Both the position numbers and the translations under genes were made by a program. From Sulfurimonadaceae bacterium (GTDB lineage: Bacteria > Campylobacterota > Campylobacteria > Campylobacterales > Sulfurimonadaceae): a stretch of 7,184 bases of DNA. Where the stretch lies: the NCBI GenBank assembly GCA_030610325.1, contig JAUWRZ010000104.1, positions 1-7,184 on the forward strand, in the 5' to 3' direction. This document shows positions 1-6,292 of this stretch, piece after piece. Each line of letters opens with the position of its first letter. The stretch's first letter is position 1. The notes beneath the pieces are model-generated. The model ran no database searches. It was not told the DNA's origin and worked only from the letters and a program-made list of their open reading frames with translations.

Positions 1-23
1 TAACTGATATAGATGTTGAGAAG

Positions 24-100
24 TGGTGGGTTCTGGGCGACTCGAACGCCCGACCACCCCGTTATGAGCGGGGGGCTCTAACCAACTGAGCTAAGAACCC
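24..100 (-). tRNA. tRNA with anticodon CAT (probably elongator tRNA-Met; tRNA-Ile2 not excluded)
   Basis: On the minus strand this folds as a complete 77-nt cloverleaf. The acceptor stem GGGTTCT pairs perfectly with AGAACCC, the D arm is GCTC/GAGC, the anticodon stem CCCCG/CGGGG encloses loop CTCATAA (anticodon CAT), the variable loop is TGGTC, and the T arm GGGCG/CGCCC encloses loop TTCGAGT. The discriminator is A and the 3' CCA is genome-encoded (24-26). It is not an initiator: position 1 pairs with 72, and the run of three G-C pairs next to the loop in the initiator orientation is absent. CAT can be read as elongator Met, or as Ile2 after TilS lysidine modification. Escherichia coli Ile2 carries C4-G69 and C5-G68, whereas here positions 4 and 5 are T-A pairs, which leans towards Met. 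That rule may not transfer exactly to this phylum. Confidence 0.95.
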
Positions 101-118
101 TCTTATAAAGAGAGCGAG

Positions 119-124
119 ATTATA
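119..124 (-). promoter_or_regulatory. -10 box of the tRNA gene
   Basis: The minus strand reads TATAAT here, a perfect -10 hexamer. Its predicted transcription start, about 7 nt downstream near 112, lies about 12 nt before the mature 5' end of the tRNA at 100. There is no recognisable -35 hexamer at the expected distance, only A/T-rich DNA, which is normal for the main sigma factor of Campylobacterota. The tRNA can therefore be transcribed independently of rodA, although read-through from rodA (stop at 162-164) is also possible because I see no terminator hairpin between them. Confidence 0.6.
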
Positions 125-161
125 GGCACTTTTTTATTAGAAGAAGTTTAGAAAGCCCTTT

Positions 162-1271
162 TTATACGAAACTTTTCTGACCGCGTGAATCATACATGTC
201 CCGAAAACGAAAAGTGACCAGGTTCTCCATGATAGCAAACAAGACAATAAAGTTGATAAAACTACTGCCGCCATAGCTAAACAACGGGAGAGGTACCCCT
301 ACCACCGGGGCCATACCAATAGTCATCGAGATGTTCACACTCATGTAGACAAAGATCAAAAACGAGATACCGGCAGTCACTACTTTTATGTAGTAGTCCT
401 TGTTCCACAGACTCATGCTTAACAGATGCAAGATGATAGCGGCATACAGTGATATCAACAAAAAGGCCCCGAAAAAACCGAAGCGTTCGACCACATAGGC
501 AAAGATAAAGTCACTTGACGCGATGGGCAGGAACTTCATCTGTGTCTGCGTTGCTTCCTCTTTGGGCTGACCAAAGAAGCCTCCCGAGCCGATCGCGATC
601 ACGGACTGCTGCACATGATAACTCGGTTTCTCACTCATAAAGTCAGTGATCCGCTTCTTCTGATAGTCATGTAACTGCGTATAAAGCAGTGGCATCGAGA
701 TGATAAAGCCCGCGATCAGCGTCACCCATATCTTCCAGTAGACACCGACAAGGAACAAGATACCCATCCCCAGCAGAAGCAGTACCGTTGCCGTACCGAG
801 GTCAGGCTCTCTGGCGATCAGGAAGAAAGGAAGAAGGATATAGAACAACATCTTGATAAAATCTTTCCACCTGTACCCGGCATACGGCGGTGGATTACGG
901 CTGATAAGATAGGCCAGCATCAGGATAAAGGCCGGTTTCATCAACTCTGAGGGCTGGAGTGTGAACTCTATAAAAGGGAGCTCCAGCCATCGTTTGGCAC
1001 CAAGTCGGCTCTGACCAAAGAACTCGACCGCTACCAAAAGCAGGATGTTCACCCAGTAAAAAAGAGGGATCAGCCAGTTGAAACGCCGCAGAGGCAGCCA
1101 GAACAGAAGGATGAAGACCACTATGCCGACTGTCACATAAACGGTGTGTTTCTGCGCAAGGACAGGATGGATCTCACCGATCAACCAACCTGATATCAGG
1201 ATAAGCGGCGTTATCAGTACCAGCGACAGAAAATCAAAATGTGATAAGATACGCCGATCGATTCTCCACAC
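162..1271 (-). CDS. rodA: RodA (MrdB), SEDS-family peptidoglycan glycosyltransferase
   Basis: RodA polymerises lipid II into glycan strands in the inner membrane during elongation, working with the class B PBP2 and the MreBCD system. The 369-residue protein is almost entirely hydrophobic with about ten membrane spans. It carries the SEDS landmarks: GAKRWLELP at 91-99, whose Trp matches the essential loop Trp of Bacillus RodA; the LQPSELMKP segment at 105-113; REPDLGTA at 154-161; ASSDFIFAYVVER at 251-263, where D254 aligns with the catalytic Asp; and the C-terminal GMAPVVGVPLPLFSYGGSS signature at 319-337. RodA rather than FtsW is inferred from the RILSHFDF N-terminus and the DFIFA loop. The frame is open to a TTG at 1286, but GTG at 1271 is preferred because GGGAG (1280-1284) lies 8 nt before it. 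rodA is divergent from the rluD-to-ftsX block, and the tRNA follows 61 bases downstream on the same strand. Confidence 0.93.
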   Translation of the reverse strand: MWRIDRRILSHFDFLSLVLITPLILISGWLIGEIHPVLAQKHTVYVTVGIVVFILLFWLPLRRFNWLIPLFYWVNILLLVAVEFFGQSRLGAKRWLELPFIEFTLQPSELMKPAFILMLAYLISRNPPPYAGYRWKDFIKMLFYILLPFFLIAREPDLGTATVLLLLGMGILFLVGVYWKIWVTLIAGFIISMPLLYTQLHDYQKKRITDFMSEKPSYHVQQSVIAIGSGGFFGQPKEEATQTQMKFLPIASSDFIFAYVVERFGFFGAFLLISLYAAIILHLLSMSLWNKDYYIKVVTAGISFLIFVYMSVNISMTIGMAPVVGVPLPLFSYGGSSFINFIVLFAIMENLVTFRFRDMYDSRGQKSFV

Positions 1272-1279
1272 CTGCTGGA

Positions 1280-1284
1280 CTCCC
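1280..1284 (-). promoter_or_regulatory. ribosome binding site that decides the rodA start
   Basis: GGGAG on the minus strand sits 8 nt before the GTG at 1271-1269. It overlaps the alternative TTG start at 1286-1284, which itself has only a distant purine run upstream. This favours a 369-residue protein starting at the GTG over the 374-residue version. Confidence 0.6.
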
Positions 1285-1302
1285 AAATAAAATGATTACT
1301 CT

Positions 1303-1315
1303 TCTTCTAAGAAGA
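1303..1315. repeat. inverted repeat, 6-bp arms
   Basis: TCTTCT-A-AGAAGA is a perfect palindrome with a one-base centre, upstream of the rodA start. A one-base loop cannot form a stable RNA hairpin with all pairs intact, so if it is functional a dimeric protein binding site is as plausible as RNA structure. Confidence 0.45.
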
Positions 1316-1319
1316 CCTC

Positions 1320-1335
1320 GGCCTTTTCAAAGGCC
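1320..1335. repeat. inverted repeat / hairpin, 7-bp arms
   Basis: GGCCTTT-TC-AAAGGCC has perfect 7-bp arms and a 2-nt loop. It lies in the rodA upstream region. No T-tract adjoins it on either strand, so it is not a classical terminator. Confidence 0.55.
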
Positions 1336-1347
1336 AGCTTTCACTGG

Positions 1348-1364
1348 AGATCATTTAGTGATCT
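1348..1364. repeat. inverted repeat / hairpin, 6-bp arms
   Basis: AGATCA-TTTAG-TGATCT has perfect 6-bp arms and a 5-nt loop. It is the third of a series of palindromes spaced through the divergent intergenic region. Confidence 0.45.
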
Positions 1365-1411
1365 TCAGCATCACGCTTTAGCGCAGTAGTGCCATAGCGG
1401 CCAGCGTAGTG

Positions 1412-1430
1412 AAACGGGCTTTGCCCGTTT
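1412..1430 (+). terminator. terminator-like hairpin upstream of rluD
   Basis: AAACGGGC-TTT-GCCCGTTT is a perfect 8-bp stem with a 3-nt loop. It contains a four-base GGGC/GCCC core and is followed on the plus strand by T, then GCGTTT. The A-flanked, T-ended shape resembles an intrinsic terminator, though the T-tract is short. It ends 44 nt before the rluD start. It could terminate incoming plus-strand transcription, act as an attenuator in the rluD leader, or be part of a dispersed palindromic repeat. Confidence 0.45.
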
Positions 1431-1474
1431 TGCGTTTAAATCAGTGTATTGTAACACATAAAGGTCATATCAGT

Positions 1475-2446
1475 ATGGACATCAACACCTTCACCGTCAC
1501 CACACCACAACGACTGGACGTCTTTTTAAGCACACAGCTTGATGTCACACGAAACCAGATCGTACAACTCATCAGACAAGAAGCCGTCACAGTCAATGAT
1601 AGAGTGAGTAGTAAACCCGGTCTGAAGCTCAAGCTGGACCAGAAAGTCGAAGTCACCTTTCCCGAAGCCAAAAGTACGCCTGCGAGAGAGGTGGACTTTG
1701 ATGTGACTATCCTCTATGAGGATGATGATATCCTCGTCCTCGATAAACCAAGCGGTGTCACCGTACACCCGGCACCCAGCGTCAAGGATGCGACACTTGT
1801 CGACTGGCTGAAGCACAAAGGCATCCGCCTCTCTACGCTTAGCGGTGAGGAGCGTCACGGCATCGTACACAGGCTTGATAAAGGTACCAGCGGTGTCATG
1901 GTAGTCGCCAAGAACAATGAGGCACACGAAGCCCTCTCTTTGCAACTACAGGACAAAAGCATGGGACGTTACTATCTGGCCGTCATCTCCCCACCTATGA
2001 AAGAGGACCTCACACTGATCGACAGACCGATCGGTCGAAGCGTGAACAATCGTCTTAAGATGGCCTGCACCGATCAGGGAAAAGTCGCCAAGACACTCTT
2101 TAAAAAACTGCTTATGGGCAATAATGAGAAGCAAGAACTCATAGCCTGTAAACTCTTTACCGGACGGACACACCAGATACGCGTCCATCTTGAGAGTATG
2201 AGTCGTCATATCATGGGTGATCATTTATATGGCGTTAAGAGCAATAAAGATAAAATGGCACGAATCTTGCTGCATGCTTTCATATTGTACTTCACCCATC
2301 CCACGACACACAAAAGAGTCGAGTTCACCGCCCCTATTGCGGATGAGATGAAGGCATATCTGGCAAAACATTTTGAGACGGAGAAAATTGATGAAGTCAC
2401 TCGTTCAAGTCATATTGAGCACAGTTTTATTACTGACACTGTTTAG
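1475..2446 (+). CDS. RluD-family 23S rRNA pseudouridine synthase
   Basis: This enzyme isomerises specific uridines to pseudouridine, most likely in 23S rRNA. The 323-residue protein has an N-terminal S4 RNA-binding domain (about 11-62: QRLDVFLS, then TRNQIVQLIRQEAVTVN). The RluA/RluC/RluD-type catalytic domain follows, with HRLDKGTSG at 132-140 (catalytic D135) and FTGRTHQIRVHL at 228-239. ATG at 1475 is chosen because the fold begins just after it and AAAGG (1460-1464) lies 10 nt upstream. The open frame continues back to 1409 through palindromic intergenic DNA. The usual catalytic domain ends near residue 300, and the last 20 or so residues (ETEKIDEVTR and following) look like a tail read through the start of the next gene, overlapping it by 56 nt. 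The exact target site (RluD versus a RluC-like role) cannot be told from the sequence, so no symbol is given. Confidence 0.92.
   Translation: MDINTFTVTTPQRLDVFLSTQLDVTRNQIVQLIRQEAVTVNDRVSSKPGLKLKLDQKVEVTFPEAKSTPAREVDFDVTILYEDDDILVLDKPSGVTVHPAPSVKDATLVDWLKHKGIRLSTLSGEERHGIVHRLDKGTSGVMVVAKNNEAHEALSLQLQDKSMGRYYLAVISPPMKEDLTLIDRPIGRSVNNRLKMACTDQGKVAKTLFKKLLMGNNEKQELIACKLFTGRTHQIRVHLESMSRHIMGDHLYGVKSNKDKMARILLHAFILYFTHPTTHKRVEFTAPIADEMKAYLAKHFETEKIDEVTRSSHIEHSFITDTV
2380..2384 (+). promoter_or_regulatory. ribosome binding site that decides the FN3 lipoprotein start
   Basis: GGAGA sits 6 nt before ATG at 2391, inside the rluD coding sequence. It makes the ATG the likely start rather than the in-frame TTG at 2373, and it shows that translation of the lipoprotein initiates independently while ribosomes are still finishing rluD. 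Confidence 0.65.
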
Positions 2447-3650
2447 CGGTTGTAGTACACAGCCAAAACCTGCCAAAGAGATCAAAGCCGATCCCACACT
2501 GCCTGTTGTCTCCATCAACGGCCACCTGACCGATATGAATGCTGTCGCATTTGAGTGGAAAAAGATCGAAGACCCCCGTGTACAGGGTATCTTCATCTAC
2601 CGAAATGAGCTTGATGCCAAGGATACGAGACTAAGCCGTATCGCCACCATTGACAGTCGTCAACAGACACACTATACGGACCAGGATGTCAGACCCGGGA
2701 CCAACTATGGTTATGCGTTTACCAGTTTCAGTGATAAGCTCACACAGTCCAATCCAAGTAAGAAACAGAAGGTAAAGACCCTTCCTCCACTCGACTCTGT
2801 CAGCTTCTTCCAGAGTATCGACAGGATGCCCCGAAGTGCCAAACTGATCTGGCGACCGCATACCAACCTAAAAGTGGCCGATTACATCATCGAACGAAAG
2901 ACCAAAGAGGATGGTGATGAGTGGAAAAGACTAAGTGTCATCAAGAACAGGCTCAGTGCCGAGTATATTGATGCAGACCTTGAAGACAATGCCGTCTATC
3001 ACTACCGTGTACGAGTCAAGACCTTTGATGACATCATCTCCACACCATCAAAGGTCATCACTATTACCACCAAGCCACTGCCAGGGACCATCGAGACGCT
3101 CCACGCTTCAAAAGAGCAGATCAAAAAGATCACGCTCTCATGGGAAGCATCAGAGTCACCTGATATAGCCCACTATAACATCTATCGTACTACTGCCCTG
3201 AACAAAGGCTTTAAGTACCATGTCAAACTAAAAGAGACCAAGTATGTCGATAAGGTGGATAAAGATGGTGTCGTGTTCTACTATAAGGTCACAGCCGTAG
3301 ATAGAGACGGACTTGAAGGTACACAAGGCAAAAGCACGGTCAAAGGAGCTACACTTGCGAAGCCGACAAGACCGATCGCGGTGATGGTACACAGTACTAA
3401 AGGCACGCTCAAGCTGCAGTGGAAGAGTACCGACAAGAGAACGGTCTCCTACACCCTGATCAAAAGTACCAAAGAGAGTTGGGTCAACACCAAGGTACAA
3501 GAGATCAAAAACATCAAAGACGAGCACTATACCGATCGTGATGTCGTTGCTGAGACTCCATACTCTTACCAGATAGTCGCAGTCGACAAGCTGGGTATGC
3601 GCTCAGAACCAACAGACCCTGTCAAGATGACTATTAAAGCGAAAAAGTGA
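2391..3650 (+). CDS. FlpA-like lipoprotein with about four fibronectin type III domains
   Basis: The 419-residue protein begins with a lipoprotein signal peptide: MKS, a hydrophobic stretch, then LFSGC with the lipidated Cys at 21. It should be membrane-anchored in the periplasm or on the surface. The mature part consists of about four FN3-like units of 90-100 residues (roughly 35-133, 134-229, 230-323, 325-419). Each has the late Y-x-Y/Y-x-V strand (NYGYAF, VYHYRVRVK, VFYYKVTAVD, PYSYQIVAVD) and three show the YTD/YID/YVD turn. Length, architecture and position before trmB match C. jejuni FlpA (Cj1279c), a lipoprotein reported to bind host fibronectin. Segment 154-162 (WRPHTNLKV) aligns with WRPHPDFRV, the FlpA stretch implicated in that binding. 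ATG at 2391 has GGAGA 6 nt upstream. It overlaps rluD by 56 nt and is 3 nt from trmB. Orthology is an inference; no function is established outside pathogens. Confidence 0.85.
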   Translation: MKSLVQVILSTVLLLTLFSGCSTQPKPAKEIKADPTLPVVSINGHLTDMNAVAFEWKKIEDPRVQGIFIYRNELDAKDTRLSRIATIDSRQQTHYTDQDVRPGTNYGYAFTSFSDKLTQSNPSKKQKVKTLPPLDSVSFFQSIDRMPRSAKLIWRPHTNLKVADYIIERKTKEDGDEWKRLSVIKNRLSAEYIDADLEDNAVYHYRVRVKTFDDIISTPSKVITITTKPLPGTIETLHASKEQIKKITLSWEASESPDIAHYNIYRTTALNKGFKYHVKLKETKYVDKVDKDGVVFYYKVTAVDRDGLEGTQGKSTVKGATLAKPTRPIAVMVHSTKGTLKLQWKSTDKRTVSYTLIKSTKESWVNTKVQEIKNIKDEHYTDRDVVAETPYSYQIVAVDKLGMRSEPTDPVKMTIKAKK

Positions 3651-3653
3651 CTT

Positions 3654-4829
3654 ATGCCGCATCTACATATCCAGACATTTAAAAGACCTCAGTTCCCTTG
3701 CGAACATGACGGGGTCCGTTTTGACCTCATCGCGACAAACACTCAGCATCATGATGAGCACCTGATCGCGACGACAGTAGATGCAAAGCAGTTCTTTCTT
3801 CTCGTCAAAGAGGGAGAGAAAGGCACCTTGCTTAAAAGCGACAAGATAACCCGCCCTTCTGCCAATCATCTTGTACACCAGGCACTGCTCTCCTATGCAG
3901 AAGTCAGCGGATGTGAGATCACGGCTTCGAATGTCCCTGAACACGGTAAGAACATGCATCTAAACTCAGATAGTGCGCTTAAGGACATCGAGACTTTCAG
4001 CTCTGACTTTCCCCGTGACAGAGAGGTCCACATAGAAGTGGGGTTTGGTTCAGGAAGACATCTTCTACATCAGGCCAAAGCAAACCCTGAGATACTCTTT
4101 ATCGGGATCGAGATCTACAAGCCCTCTATCGAACAGGTACTTAAGCAGATAAACATCCAGGAGATAGAGAACCTCTATCTCCTCGATTATGATGCCCGCC
4201 TCTTCATGGAGTTCATCCCATCAAACATAGTCGGTCGTATCTATGTCCATTTTCCTGTACCTTGGGATAAGAAACCTCATCGCCGTGTCATAGGAGAAGC
4301 CTTTGTCAACGAGTCCATACGTGTTCTCAAAAAAGGCGGTAGACTTGAGCTGAGGACAGATAGTGAGAACTACTTCCAATACGCCTTTAAGACCTTTACC
4401 TCGCTTAATAAACTGACTCTGGAGATACTAAAGAACCGCGAGATCGCCATTAGCAGTAAGTATGAGGACCGCTGGAAGCTCATGGAGAAGAACATCTATG
4501 ATGTGACCATGACCTGTGATGAGGAGAGTCCGGAGATAGACCTGCAAGGTGACTTGAGCTTCGCACCTGAGAGTGCAGACTTTGAGAAGATCAAAGCGCT
4601 TAATGGCAAGACTGAACGTTTTGAGGGGGGCTTCATCCATTTTGAACGTCTCTATAGCATCACAGATGAGCATCTGATGTATCGTCTCTCCATGGGAAGT
4701 TTTGACCGACCTGAACACCTCTATATAGTCATAGAGGCTCAACAGACGAGCTACTTCCCCTCTGCACCTATACGTTCACGCACAAATCTTATGGCCCATG
4801 ACCATCTAAGGAAGCTACTCTATGGATAA
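3654..4829 (+). CDS. trmB: TrmB, tRNA (guanine-N7-)-methyltransferase, long epsilon-type
   Basis: TrmB transfers methyl from S-adenosylmethionine to N7 of G46 in the tRNA variable loop, in the cytoplasm. The 391-residue protein has a class I methyltransferase core at about 125-285: SAM motif EVGFGSGRHL (128-137), FIGIEIYKPSI (149-159), the active-site loop HFPVPWDKKPHRR (199-211), LRTDSENYF (233-241) and SSKYEDRW (267-274). These match the E. coli blocks ending in PDPW, TD-x(3)-Y and TKFEQR. The core is flanked by about 120 extra N-terminal and 100 extra C-terminal residues; most bacterial TrmB proteins are 210-240 residues, and a form near 390-400 is, to my knowledge, usual in Campylobacter and Helicobacter. 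The Asp of PDPW is Val202 here (see findings). ATG lies 3 nt after the lipoprotein stop and there is no strong Shine-Dalgarno sequence, suggesting reinitiation. The gene overlaps ftsE by 8 nt. Confidence 0.92.
   Translation: MPHLHIQTFKRPQFPCEHDGVRFDLIATNTQHHDEHLIATTVDAKQFFLLVKEGEKGTLLKSDKITRPSANHLVHQALLSYAEVSGCEITASNVPEHGKNMHLNSDSALKDIETFSSDFPRDREVHIEVGFGSGRHLLHQAKANPEILFIGIEIYKPSIEQVLKQINIQEIENLYLLDYDARLFMEFIPSNIVGRIYVHFPVPWDKKPHRRVIGEAFVNESIRVLKKGGRLELRTDSENYFQYAFKTFTSLNKLTLEILKNREIAISSKYEDRWKLMEKNIYDVTMTCDEESPEIDLQGDLSFAPESADFEKIKALNGKTERFEGGFIHFERLYSITDEHLMYRLSMGSFDRPEHLYIVIEAQQTSYFPSAPIRSRTNLMAHDHLRKLLYG
4808..4812 (+). promoter_or_regulatory. ribosome binding site of ftsE inside trmB
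   Basis: AAGGA lies 9 nt before the ftsE ATG at 4822, within the last codons of trmB, supporting that start and coupled translation across the 8-nt overlap. Confidence 0.6.
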
Positions 4830-5493
4830 AGTGATCGTAGCACGCGACCTGACACTTGCTTATAATAAAGATGAGACCATCATCAACAAAGCCCGTTTCT
4901 CTATTGACTCCGGCGAGTTTGTCTTTATTACCGGACCCAGCGGAAGCGGAAAGTCCACACTGCTTAAGTCCCTCTACGGTGCATTGACACCTCAACATGG
5001 AAGCCTGATAGTCGGCGGCGTAGAGATGAACGGTATCGCAGCAAAGAAACTGAACTTTCTACGACGGCACATCGGGATCGTCTTTCAAGACTACAAGCTG
5101 ATCAAAGAGTGGACGATCGAGAAGAACGTCATGCTCCCTCTTATCATCACAGGCTACAGCAAAGATGTCAGTGAGACACAGGTAGATAAACTGCTTACTC
5201 ATGTCAAACTGAAGCATCAAGCAGGCAAATACCCGCAAGAACTCAGCGGGGGTGAACAGCAACGCGTCGCTATGGCCAGAGCACTCTCACACAATCCGAT
5301 CCTCATCCTTGCCGATGAACCTACCGGAAACCTTGATGACTACTCATCACAAGTCATCTGGAACCTGCTCGAAGGTGCAAACACGCAGTTAAAGACTACC
5401 GTACTTGTAGTCACACACCATATCCCCGAACATATGAGTGTCGATTACAAACACTTTAATATAGAACATGGAAATATCTATGAAGTCCTTTAA
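4822..5493 (+). CDS. ftsE: FtsE, cell-division ABC transporter-type ATPase
   Basis: FtsE is the cytoplasmic ATPase of the FtsEX complex, a type VII ABC system that works mechanically rather than as a transporter. Its ATP cycle is relayed through FtsX to periplasmic activators of peptidoglycan hydrolases at the septum. The 223-residue protein has every ABC motif: Walker [10 protein letters not shown] (38-46), Q-loop VFQD (87-90), signature LSGGEQQR (141-148), Walker B LILADEP (161-167), D-loop GNLD (169-172) and switch His at VTHH (197-200). The length is that of a stand-alone FtsE, and [15 protein letters not shown] near the N-terminus resembles the A-loop region. Assignment to FtsE rather than a LolD/MacB-type ATPase rests on the adjoining ftsX. 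It overlaps trmB by 8 nt and ftsX by 14 nt. Confidence 0.93.
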   Translation: MDKVIVARDLTLAYNKDETIINKARFSIDSGEFVFITGPSGSGKSTLLKSLYGALTPQHGSLIVGGVEMNGIAAKKLNFLRRHIGIVFQDYKLIKEWTIEKNVMLPLIITGYSKDVSETQVDKLLTHVKLKHQAGKYPQELSGGEQQRVAMARALSHNPILILADEPTGNLDDYSSQVIWNLLEGANTQLKTTVLVVTHHIPEHMSVDYKHFNIEHGNIYEVL

Positions 5494-6292
5494 GAACCAT
5501 CTCTCTCTGATCACAGCCCTGATCACCATCTTATTTACTATCCAGGTCTTTATTGTCGTCGAACGCAGTATCAATGCCTATGAGCAGAACCTCAAGAACG
5601 ACTACTCCATCATAGTCGTCGTGAACAAGAGCCTTGAGAAAAAGAACTTCCTCAAGATAGACAGCACTATCGAGAGTGCCGAGGAGCTCGATCCCAGCCA
5701 TGTCATCGATACCTTCAAAGATGAGATGAAAGAGCAGAACCTTAAACTCTTAAAGCTTACCCTGCCAAAGTTCTATCGTGTCAGACTCGACCACTATCCG
5801 ACACCCGAAGAGATAGAGAAAGTCAGCAAGAAACTGCTCAGACATCCTATGATCACACGCGTGGAGGACTTTGCCAGAAATCATGATGTCATCTATAAAC
5901 TCCTGCTGCTGTTCAAAGAGGTATCTACACTCTTTGCCATAGCGATCTTTGCCGTTACCACACTGCTCATACTTAAAGAGCTTCGGATCTGGCAGTTTCA
6001 ACATAATGAACGGATGAACATCATGGCCCTCTTTGGTGCACCACTCTGGATGCGTTCAGCTGTCCTCTTTCGTCTTGCGATAGTCGATGCCATCCTGGCG
6101 TCCCTGCTTGTCAACGGGACTTTCTTCCTCGCAGTACAGTACGGATGGTTACAGACACAGCTTAAAGCCATTGGTATCACCGTCGACATCTATGTACTGC
6201 CTAAGGACCCTGTTATCCTCTCTGTAGTTGCCTTTGTACTCTCCATACTTCTGGCTATGCTTGTCATCGCGGGATCAAAAGAGGACTCATGA
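5480..6292 (+). CDS. ftsX: FtsX, cell-division membrane protein (ABC permease-like)
   Basis: FtsX is the inner-membrane partner of FtsE and recruits and activates EnvC-type proteins through its periplasmic loop. The 270-residue protein has the expected layout: a short cytoplasmic N-terminus, TM1 about 9-27, a periplasmic domain of about 120 residues (28-146), then three closely spaced membrane segments near 147-166, 196-217 and 243-265, ending in a short charged tail. The NERMNIMALFGAPLW stretch (176-190) between TM2 and TM3 corresponds to the conserved cytoplasmic coupling region (family consensus resembles E-I-x-x-L-x-G-A). An in-frame ATG at 5468 would add four residues but has no ribosome site. 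ATG at 5480 has GGAA (5470-5473) 6 nt upstream and starts [10 protein letters not shown]. The gene overlaps ftsE by 14 nt and ends in TCATGA, shared with the start of the next gene. Confidence 0.92.
   Translation: MKSFKNHLSLITALITILFTIQVFIVVERSINAYEQNLKNDYSIIVVVNKSLEKKNFLKIDSTIESAEELDPSHVIDTFKDEMKEQNLKLLKLTLPKFYRVRLDHYPTPEEIEKVSKKLLRHPMITRVEDFARNHDVIYKLLLLFKEVSTLFAIAIFAVTTLLILKELRIWQFQHNERMNIMALFGAPLWMRSAVLFRLAIVDAILASLLVNGTFFLAVQYGWLQTQLKAIGITVDIYVLPKDPVILSVVAFVLSILLAMLVIAGSKEDS

Larger units (their letters stand above)
1272..1474. other. divergent intergenic region rich in inverted repeats (rodA/rluD promoters)
   Basis: About 200 bases separate the two divergent starts, so promoters for both directions should lie here. 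I could not identify a convincing -35/-10 pair for either. A weak plus-strand candidate is TGTATTGT at 1445-1452. The region holds four perfect inverted repeats of 6-8 bp arms (listed separately) and smaller ones such as CGCT-TT-AGCG at 1374-1383. It has no credible protein: the rluD frame can be extended back to 1409, but that stretch translates the palindromes and lacks conserved sequence. Confidence 0.6.

Noticed and set aside
152..161. AAAG-CC-CTTT followed by T's as a terminator near the rodA stop
   Set aside because: Only four pairs with a two-base loop, and the T-run is on the plus strand whereas both neighbouring genes run on the minus strand.
1409..1474. Upstream extension of the pseudouridine synthase frame to ATG at 1409
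   Set aside because: It translates one arm of the palindromic hairpin and has no ribosome site; the S4 domain begins just after ATG 1475.
1526..2224. Minus-strand open frames within the pseudouridine synthase gene
   Set aside because: They are antisense shadows without recognisable motifs or ribosome sites; the plus-strand protein is clearly conserved.
2373..2390. TTG start for the FN3 lipoprotein
   Set aside because: It would put extra Arg/Lys residues ahead of a complete signal peptide; ATG 2391 has a good ribosome site at the right distance.
2935..3168. Plus-strand open frame within the FN3 lipoprotein gene
   Set aside because: Ser/His/Arg-rich composition of an out-of-frame shadow; it sits inside FN3 domains in the true frame.
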